Shown here piece after piece: positions 1-4,891 of a stretch of 10,478 nucleotides of DNA. The first letter of the stretch is position 1, and each line of letters opens with the position of its first letter. The position numbers and the translations under genes were made by a program. The notes under the pieces were generated by a model. It worked only from the letters and a program-made list of their open reading frames with translations, had not been told where the DNA came from and searched no databases. Source of the stretch: Victivallales bacterium (GTDB lineage Bacteria > Verrucomicrobiota > Lentisphaeria > Oligosphaerales > Oligosphaeraceae). The stretch is from the NCBI GenBank assembly GCA_017458805.1, contig JAFTAC010000357.1, forward strand, positions 1 through 10,478, written 5' to 3'.

Positions 1-1
1 G

Positions 2-481
2 GTCGAGGTGCTCTGCTCTGACTATGGCGGCGATTTGACGTGTGTGGATACAGTGCTGAAGGCCAGACCGACGGTTTTCGGCCACAACATCGAGACGGTT
101 GAACGCCTGACTCCCGCCATCCGCAACAAGGCGAACTACCGCCGAAGCCTCGCGGTGCTTGCGCACGCAGCCTCCAGAAGCACGGAGTACGGCGTGGTTG
201 TTAAGTCGGGCATCATGCTCGGCCTTGGTGAGCAACCCGAGGAGATTCGACAGGCCATGGCGGATTTACGCACTTCTGGCGTACAAATCATCACGTTGGG
301 GCAGTATCTGCGCCCAACGCATAAGCACTGGCCCGTGGCGCGCTACATCCCCCCGCAGGAGTTCGATGAATGGAAGCGCATCGCCGAAGAGGAATACGGC
401 TTTGCACGAGCCGTGTCAGGCCCCTTCGTGCGCAGTTCGTATCTTGCCGAGGAAGCATTCGCTTCTACAAACAGTGTTTAG
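2..481 (+). CDS. lipA: Lipoyl synthase, C-terminal half (partial at 5' edge)
   Basis: Radical-SAM enzyme that inserts two sulfur atoms into the protein-bound octanoyl group of lipoyl domains (pyruvate and 2-oxoglutarate dehydrogenases, glycine cleavage H protein); cytoplasmic. The frame is open from base 2 and gives 159 residues, about half of a normal LipA of roughly 300 residues, so the radical-SAM CxxxCxxC and the N-terminal auxiliary-cluster cysteines are off the window. Visible family motifs in order are VFGHNIETVERL, VKSGIMLGLGE, LGQYLRPT and GPFVRSSY. The RSSY (431-442) is the conserved C-terminal motif whose serine binds the auxiliary cluster. The tail after RSSY is short (LAEEAFASTNSV), and its last codons plus the TAG stop are part of the repeat that follows. 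No lipB or lipoate ligase is visible beside it. Family assignment is very secure; the real start is outside the window. Confidence 0.95.
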   Translation, partial: VEVLCSDYGGDLTCVDTVLKARPTVFGHNIETVERLTPAIRNKANYRRSLAVLAHAASRSTEYGVVVKSGIMLGLGEQPEEIRQAMADLRTSGVQIITLGQYLRPTHKHWPVARYIPPQEFDEWKRIAEEEYGFARAVSGPFVRSSYLAEEAFASTNSV

Positions 482-572
482 TGGTTAGTGGTTAGTGGTT
501 AGTCTATGAGAATGTTGTCGTCAACTAACCACTAAACATTCACCACTAGACACTAACCACTAAACACTAACC
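473..572. repeat. TAGTGGT repeat forming a long nested inverted repeat
   Basis: Three and a half perfect tandem copies of the 7-mer TAGTGGT lie at 479-503. Complementary ACCACTA copies follow at 528-534, 542-548 and 556-562. Positions 473-490 are a perfect 18-bp inverted repeat of 551-568. Inside it, 492-503 pair perfectly with 524-535 (12 bp, 20-nt loop), so the transcript could fold into one long stem with a bulge at 536-550. The element starts inside lipA and supplies its TAG stop (479-481). There is no T-run after the structure, so it is not a standard intrinsic terminator. It could still end, stabilise or separate the lipA message from the next gene. The repeat itself is directly visible; any role is inference. 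Confidence 0.9.
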
Positions 573-575
573 GTT

Positions 576-590
576 AGGTAACAATTACCT
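576..590. promoter_or_regulatory. Small inverted repeat upstream of the deacetylase gene
   Basis: AGGTAA (576-581), a 3-nt spacer and TTACCT (585-590) form a perfect 6-bp inverted repeat. It sits 30 bp before the ATG at 621 and 19 bp before the AGGAG at 610-614. The size and place would suit a small operator or a 5'UTR hairpin. I see no convincing -35/-10 pair around it. A repeat this short could occur by chance. Confidence 0.25.
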
Positions 591-620
591 GTCCAAGTAA
601 ACCAAAACTAGGAGAAAACA

Positions 621-1436
621 ATGAAAAACCAGAAACGCATTCTGTTCATCGGAGCTCACCCGGATGATGCCGACATTCTGTGCGGTGGCACGGCCATTAA
701 ACTGACGAAGGCTGGTCACATCGTGAAGTTTGTCTCCGCCACCAATGGTGACACGGGGCACATGATTCTTTCACGCGCAGAGACTGCCAAAATCCGCAAC
801 AAGGAAATGGCTGCTTCCGCGAAGGCTGGCGGTCTTGAATACGAGATTCTGCCCCACAACTGCGGCCTGGAGGCCTCCGTTGACAACAGACGCGAAATGG
901 TTCGCCTCATCCGCAATTTCAAGCCCGATGTGGTCATCTCCCACCGTACCTGCGACTACCATCCAGACCACCGCGCCACCGCGCAGCTGGTGCAGGACAC
1001 CGCATACGTCGGCATGGTTCCCCACTTCTGCGAAGACACCCCCATCCCCGATGTTGCCCCCGTCTATGCCTTCACCTACGACAAGTTCGTGGACCCCAGG
1101 CCCTTCCGCTGTGACGCAGCCGTGGAAATCGACTCTGTCCTGGAAGAGAAGCTGAAGATGATGAGCTGCCACAAGTCGCAGTTCTTCGAGTGGCTGCCCT
1201 GGGCGGACGGCGACAGGGACATCATGTCCAAGAAGCTTACCAAGGACGACAAGCACGAGCTGCTGCTCCGCTTTGTCGAACGCTTCAAAGGCGCGGCGAA
1301 TGACGCCCGTGAATGGCTCCAGGCGGTTTACGGCTTCACCAAAGGCGCCAAGATCGTCTATGCCGAGGTCTTCGAGCAGTCCCCATACTCCCGCGTGGTC
1401 TCCCGCGAGGAGTTCCAGAAGCTCTTTGAGCCGTAA
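621..1436 (+). CDS. PIG-L/LmbE-family Zn-dependent N-deacetylase
   Basis: 271-residue predicted cytoplasmic hydrolase of the PIG-L/LmbE/BshB superfamily, whose members remove N-acetyl groups from GlcNAc-linked substrates using a divalent metal. The N-terminal strand and first motif are ILFIGAHPDDADILCGGT, with the AHPDD signature at residues 12-16 (His13, Asp15 and Asp16 as metal and base residues). The second motif, HPDHR, is at 114-118, where the histidines complete the metal site and active site. Length is normal for the family. The ATG at 621 has a good AGGAG at 610-614. No signal peptide is seen. The substrate cannot be read from sequence: BshB-type bacillithiol enzymes, mycothiol enzymes and sugar or lipid deacetylases share these motifs, and no bacillithiol partner genes are nearby. 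It is probably first gene of an operon with the ceramidase-like and ligase genes, separated from the next start by 183 bp that hold a hairpin array. Confidence 0.88.
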   Translation: MKNQKRILFIGAHPDDADILCGGTAIKLTKAGHIVKFVSATNGDTGHMILSRAETAKIRNKEMAASAKAGGLEYEILPHNCGLEASVDNRREMVRLIRNFKPDVVISHRTCDYHPDHRATAQLVQDTAYVGMVPHFCEDTPIPDVAPVYAFTYDKFVDPRPFRCDAAVEIDSVLEEKLKMMSCHKSQFFEWLPWADGDRDIMSKKLTKDDKHELLLRFVERFKGAANDAREWLQAVYGFTKGAKIVYAEVFEQSPYSRVVSREEFQKLFEP

Positions 1437-1443
1437 GTTAATT

Positions 1444-1604
1444 TGTTCTGTGCCGCAGGCGCAAGCCTGCGGAGGCTGTTCTGTGCCGCAGGCGTTCGCC
1501 TGCGGAGTCTGTTCTGTGCCGCAGGCGCAAGCCTGCGGAGTCTGTTCTGTGCCGCAGGCGCAAGCCTGCGGAGTCTGTTCTGTGCCGCAGGCGCAAGCCT
1601 GCGG
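1444..1604. repeat. Five tandem 33-bp hairpin units
   Basis: Five hairpins start at 1453, 1486, 1519, 1552 and 1585, exactly 33 bp apart. Each is CCGCAGGC, a 4-nt loop, then GCCTGCGG, a perfect 8-bp GC-rich stem. Four have the loop GCAA (a GNRA tetraloop in RNA); the second has GTTC. Linkers are 13 nt (AGTCTGTTCTGTG, the first one AGGCTGTTCTGTG). Copies 3-5 are identical, which points to recent tandem expansion or gene conversion. The array begins 7 bp after the deacetylase stop and the last stem ends 4 nt before the AAGGAG of the next gene. Because 33 is a multiple of 3, several frames stay open across it, including the frame of the downstream gene; I read these as non-coding. No T-run follows, so it is not a classical terminator. 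Possible effects are mRNA stability, attenuation or masking of the ribosome binding site. Confidence 0.95.
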
Positions 1605-1608
1605 TTTC

Positions 1609-1614
1609 AAGGAG
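1609..1614 (+). promoter_or_regulatory. Ribosome binding site that fixes the ceramidase-like start
   Basis: AAGGAG sits 5 nt before the ATG at 1620. The reading frame is open upstream through the whole hairpin array to 1443, so a longer start would be chosen by a naive caller. This Shine-Dalgarno, and the fact that family-like sequence (KILIGAGE) begins directly at 1620, support the short form. It lies just 4 nt after the last hairpin stem. Confidence 0.75.
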
Positions 1615-1619
1615 AAGCA

Positions 1620-2939
1620 ATGCAAAAGATATTGATTGGAGCGGGTGAATGTGCAGTAGAAGTTCCGCTTTTTGCGGAGCTGGGGGGGTATGGGCCTTTC
1701 AAGGGGCGCCGCAACATCGGTGTGCGGGACGACCTCTATTGCCGTGTGCTGACGGTGAACGATGGCGTGCGCCGCAATGTCGTCATCGTGACCGACACGA
1801 TATGCATGGACCAGAAACTGTGCCGCATGCTCCGCATGGAGCTTGCAGAGGACTTTGTACTCTTCCCTGATTCCATCATGTTCATTGCCACGCACACCCA
1901 CTCTGGCGCGTGCCTCAGCTCCTGCGACGTGGGCTACGGAGAACCCAGCGAGGAGTTTCGCCAGAACTGGCGAATCGCCGTTCGCAAGGCTCTGGCGGCG
2001 GCACTGGCCAGCGAGGAGCCAGTTAAGGCCCTGGCAGGCACGGCTCCCATTCGCAAGGAAATAGGTCAGCGTCGCACAACTGACGAGGACAAGCACACGG
2101 ACCCCGCCATCCGCTTCATCAAGTTCGTGCGTGCAGATGGTTCTATCAAGCTGCTTCTCCACAACTACGCCATGCACGGTGTCACCTTTGGCCCCGCGCA
2201 GAAGAAGGCCTCTGCTGACTGGATGGGTGATGCCAACATCAAGATTCGCAAGCGTGGGCTTGCCGAAATGCCGATGTTCCTCTACGGCACGGCAGGGGAT
2301 ATCAATGTGATTTGGACCCACCCAAATCCAGCCGAGCGTCATCTCAATCTGGACTGGATTGGCACCAGCTATGTGGATGACCTGGAGGCAGGACTTGACA
2401 ACTGCCATGAAATCACCCTCGGTCCCTGCAAAGCTGCTTTGGAGGCTGTCGAATTCCCCACGGAACCCGTTGATGCCAAAGAATACAGGGAGACGGCTGC
2501 AAAGCTTATGGAGGCGGGCAATCCCGACAACAGGCTCCTCGTTTACACTTGCGACAGGTTGGAGGAGATGGCGACTCTAGCCGACAAGGGCTTCGATTTC
2601 CGCGTCATACGCGATCTTCAGGTGCTGACGATGGGGGACCTTCAAATATATGCGCTGCCAGGCGAGGCGTTTCTCGCGTTTGGAGAGGAGCTTCGTGCCA
2701 AGTCGGATGCGGCCTTCCCGATTGCAGTCTCCGTCGCCAACGGGGATGCAGGCTATCTGCCAACGCGGAAGATGTTCGAGCAGTATCCCACCATCTTTTC
2801 AAACCAGAACTTCGGTGCATTCGGCTTCTATGAAGTCTGGTTTGGTCAAGGCAAGCTTCGCCCCAAGTTCAAGCCTGAAATCGAAGAGCTTATCATCAAC
2901 AAGTTGCTGGAATTGGGAAAGAAGACTGCGTTGCGCTAA
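1620..2939 (+). CDS. Neutral/alkaline ceramidase-like Zn hydrolase
   Basis: 439-residue protein resembling the N-terminal catalytic domain of neutral/alkaline non-lysosomal ceramidases, which cut the amide bond of ceramides. The four zinc-ligand positions known from the Pseudomonas enzyme have counterparts in order: the THTHSG motif (His92 and His94), NYAMHG (His186), LPGEAF (Glu349) and NGDAGYLPT (Tyr379). SADWMGDAN (198-206) and YGTAGDINV (222-230) match other conserved stretches. Unlike secreted ceramidases, it has no signal peptide, and it ends near residue 439 without room for the C-terminal Ig-like domain, so it is a shorter, probably cytoplasmic version. Many such short forms in environmental bacteria have no proven ceramidase activity; a different N-acyl substrate is possible. 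The start is set by the AAGGAG at 1609; the upstream open frame is the repeat array. The ligase gene follows after 39 bp, suggesting co-transcription. Confidence 0.8.
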   Translation: MQKILIGAGECAVEVPLFAELGGYGPFKGRRNIGVRDDLYCRVLTVNDGVRRNVVIVTDTICMDQKLCRMLRMELAEDFVLFPDSIMFIATHTHSGACLSSCDVGYGEPSEEFRQNWRIAVRKALAAALASEEPVKALAGTAPIRKEIGQRRTTDEDKHTDPAIRFIKFVRADGSIKLLLHNYAMHGVTFGPAQKKASADWMGDANIKIRKRGLAEMPMFLYGTAGDINVIWTHPNPAERHLNLDWIGTSYVDDLEAGLDNCHEITLGPCKAALEAVEFPTEPVDAKEYRETAAKLMEAGNPDNRLLVYTCDRLEEMATLADKGFDFRVIRDLQVLTMGDLQIYALPGEAFLAFGEELRAKSDAAFPIAVSVANGDAGYLPTRKMFEQYPTIFSNQNFGAFGFYEVWFGQGKLRPKFKPEIEELIINKLLELGKKTALR

Positions 2940-2978
2940 AACGGGGCGGACGAGTGTGCCTCGGGGGGATGATGAAAG

Positions 2979-4628
2979 ATGTCTGTGAATCTGAACATAG
3001 CGCAGTGTTTGAAGGAAGAGGCGGCCAGGCAGCCTCGGAACAGGGCTGTCATCTTCAAATGCGGATATGACCCTGAGGGCAATCCTGCCTACGCTCATTA
3101 TACTTTTGAGCAGTTGGACAAGCGCAGTGACTTCCTCGCCTGGGGCTTGAAGCGACAAGGCATCACGGCGGGCATGAAAGTTCTCCTGATGATACGTCCT
3201 TCATTGGATTTCTACGCGCTGGTGTTTGCCCTTTTCAAACTGGGGGCTGTGCCTGTGATGATTGACCCTGGCATGGGCTGGACAGGCTTCCTTAACTGCG
3301 TTGCGCAAGTCGCCCCCGAAGGCTTCATCGGCGTTCCCGCCGCACAGCTTCTGCGCATCTTTTGCAGCAAGCCTTTTGCCACCGTGAAGGTCAATATCAC
3401 GCTGGGGAAGAATGGCTTTCTGGGAGGCTGCCCCGTCTGCCGCCTCAAAGGCATTGAAGCCCCCTTCGAGGTCTATAGCCCACAGCCAGGTGAAACGGCT
3501 GCCGTGCTTTTCACGTCTGGAAGCACGGGACCCGCCAAAGGGGTCACCTACACACACGACATTTTCAATACGCAGCTGAAAATCCTCCGTAGTGAATACG
3601 GTATTGGGCCTGGCGAGATGGATTTGGCTTGTTTTCCTCTTTTCTCCCTCTTCACGGTCGGTTTAGGAGCGTGCGCGGTTGTGCCGCAAATTGACCCGAC
3701 ACATCCCGCTCTTGCCAACCCGCAGGAAATCATCGAGCCCATCCGCAACTTGGGCATTACCTACTCCTTTGGTTCGCCCACTCTCTGGGACCGGGTGAGC
3801 CGCTATTGCGTCCAGCGCAAAATCAAGCTACCTGGCGTGAAGCGCATCATTATGGCGGGTTCCCCCGTGCCTGGACGTGTCCACGAGGCCCTGCTTGCCC
3901 ATGTGCTTGACGAAGGTGCAGAAACCTTCACGCCATACGGTGCCACGGAGTCTCTGCCAGTTGCCAACTTCCGTGGCTCCGAGATGCTGGCGGAAACCCG
4001 TGCCGCCACTGACAAGGGCGCAGGGATGTGTGTCGGCAAGCCTTTGGAAATCAATCAAGTCCGCATCATTAAAATAACGGACGAACCGATTGCTGAATGG
4101 GATGAAAGCCTGGTGCTGCCCACTGGCGAAATCGGTGAAATCTGCGTCAAAGGCCCCGTGGTGACACGCGAATACTACAAGCGGTCCGATGCCACGGCCC
4201 TCGCGAAAATACAGGACGGCGATGCCGTCTGGCACCGCATCGGCGACGTGGGCTATTTTGATGAAAAGGGACGGCTGTGGTTCTGCGGACGCAAGGCCCA
4301 TCGCGTCGTGACCCCTGCTTCAACGCTTTACAGCGTGCGTTGCGAGGCGCTCTTCAACGTTGATCCAGGCGTTAGGCGTTCTGCTCTGGTCGGCATCGGG
4401 AAGGCTCCAAACCAAACGCCTGTGATGGTCATTGAGCCAGAACCAGAGGCCTACAAAAGAGTGTCGTCAGACGAAAAGCACTTTCTGGAGATAGCCTCGC
4501 AGAATCCCATGACCGCTCCCATCAAGCACATCCTCTTCAACCCTGCCTTCCCCGTCGATGTGCGCCACAATGCGAAGATTAACCGCGAACAGCTTGCCAA
4601 ATGGGCCGAGGAACTGGTAAAGCTATAA
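2979..4628 (+). CDS. OleC-like acyl-adenylate-forming ligase (ANL superfamily)
   Basis: 549-residue ATP-dependent enzyme of the adenylate-forming superfamily. The overall pattern is that of OleC/'fatty acid CoA ligase family' proteins; OleC makes beta-lactones from beta-hydroxy acids in long-chain olefin synthesis. Motifs in order: LFTSGSTGPAKGV, the phosphate-binding loop (178-189); SFGSP (263-267); AGSPVPG (293-299); YGATE (320-324), adenine and Mg binding; GDVGYFDEKGRLWFCGRK with Asp423 for ribose; and HNAKINREQLA with Lys533 as the candidate adenylation lysine. The stretches MIRPSLDFYALVFALFKLGA and TRAATDKGAGMCVG are close to what I know of OleC. A CPVC pair (Cys151, Cys154) lies in the N-terminal domain. 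ATG 2979 has a G-rich Shine-Dalgarno near 2963-2969. No oleA, oleB or oleD is beside it, so the carboxylate substrate, and whether CoA is used, remain open. Probably last gene of the operon. Confidence 0.82.
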   Translation: MSVNLNIAQCLKEEAARQPRNRAVIFKCGYDPEGNPAYAHYTFEQLDKRSDFLAWGLKRQGITAGMKVLLMIRPSLDFYALVFALFKLGAVPVMIDPGMGWTGFLNCVAQVAPEGFIGVPAAQLLRIFCSKPFATVKVNITLGKNGFLGGCPVCRLKGIEAPFEVYSPQPGETAAVLFTSGSTGPAKGVTYTHDIFNTQLKILRSEYGIGPGEMDLACFPLFSLFTVGLGACAVVPQIDPTHPALANPQEIIEPIRNLGITYSFGSPTLWDRVSRYCVQRKIKLPGVKRIIMAGSPVPGRVHEALLAHVLDEGAETFTPYGATESLPVANFRGSEMLAETRAATDKGAGMCVGKPLEINQVRIIKITDEPIAEWDESLVLPTGEIGEICVKGPVVTREYYKRSDATALAKIQDGDAVWHRIGDVGYFDEKGRLWFCGRKAHRVVTPASTLYSVRCEALFNVDPGVRRSALVGIGKAPNQTPVMVIEPEPEAYKRVSSDEKHFLEIASQNPMTAPIKHILFNPAFPVDVRHNAKINREQLAKWAEELVKL

Positions 4629-4660
4629 GTGCTTTAACAGCTAACGTTTCTCAACCTTAC

Positions 4661-4682
4661 TGCCATTGGAAATGGTGTTTTT
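4661..4682 (+). terminator. Weak intrinsic-terminator-like hairpin
   Basis: CCATT (4663-4667), loop GGA, AATGG (4671-4675), extendable by two G-T wobbles outward, then TTTTT at 4678-4682. It lies 32 bp after the stop of the ligase gene, where an operon end is expected. The stem is short and AT-rich, so strength would be low. An alternative pairing of GCCATT at 4662-4667 with AATGGC at 4689-4694 is also possible. Confidence 0.4.
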
Positions 4683-4771
4683 GCCTTTAATGGCTTTCTT
4701 GAGCGGATTCTGCATCGCCTGTATCTTCACGACTCGAACGCACGCAAGAACAACAAGAATGCCTTTGTAAA

Positions 4772-4845
4772 TGGCAACCCCGCCAGGATTCGAACCTAGA
4801 CTAAGTGTACCAAAAACACTTGTGCTGCCATTACACCACTACGAA
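4772..4845 (-). tRNA. tRNA-Gln (anticodon TTG) with a non-pairing 5' acceptor strand
   Basis: Read on the minus strand, the tRNA elements from D-arm to CCA are present. The encoded CCA is at 4774-4772, the discriminator G at 4775, and the 3' acceptor strand CGGGGTT at 4782-4776. The T-arm is CTAGG, TTCGAAT, CCTGG. The variable loop is TAGT. The anticodon arm is AGTGT, TTTTGGT, ACACT, which gives TTG at positions 34-36, reading CAA/CAG (Gln). The D-arm is GTG, TAATGGCAG, CAC, preceded by TG as positions 8-9. The expected 5' acceptor strand AACCCCG is not there. The seven bases in that place read TTCGTAG, which pair at only two Watson-Crick and one wobble position. Shifting the D-stem gives TTTTTCG, with two Watson-Crick pairs and three G-T pairs. 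The gene is therefore either a 5'-degenerate or truncated copy or an unusual functional tRNA. It is antisense to the leader of the downstream + strand gene. Confidence 0.75.
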
Positions 4846-4882
4846 AAACAGCCTGAACAGAAACCGTAGTCTTTTCCCCATT

Positions 4883-4886
4883 GGAG
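4883..4886 (+). promoter_or_regulatory. Ribosome binding site fixing the start at 4892
   Basis: GGAG lies 5 nt before the ATG at 4892. The frame is open back to 4805, but that extension would run through the antisense of the tRNA gene, and the signal peptide begins directly at 4892. Confidence 0.6.
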
Positions 4887-4891
4887 CAACT

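Noticed and set aside
36..58. TTGACG...TACAGT promoter-like pair
   Set aside because: It lies inside lipA coding sequence and the spacing between the two boxes is too short for a sigma-70 promoter.
1444..1604. CRISPR array
   Set aside because: The period is 33 bp with a 20-bp palindrome and a constant 13-nt linker, so there are no unique spacers, and no cas genes are nearby.
1443..1619. N-terminal extension of the ceramidase-like protein through the hairpin array
   Set aside because: The extension is translated repeat (CAAGASLRSLF units) and starts at a non-ATG codon; the AAGGAG and family-like sequence start at 1620.
771..2408. 545-codon open frame on the minus strand across two genes
   Set aside because: It runs antisense through the deacetylase and ceramidase-like genes and gains length because the 33-bp array has no stops in this frame. 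Its repeated PQACACGTEQT segment is only the hairpin array translated.
4641..4715. 24-residue minus-strand open frame beginning MQNPLKKAIKGKN
   Set aside because: It is too short, has only a weak AGG upstream, overlaps the terminator-like hairpin and matches nothing I recognise. A tRNA-adjacent peptide or integrase remnant cannot be supported.
4805..4891. 29-residue upstream extension of the exported barrel protein
   Set aside because: It would be translated from the antisense of the tRNA-Gln gene and would bury the signal peptide; the ATG at 4892 has GGAG in front.
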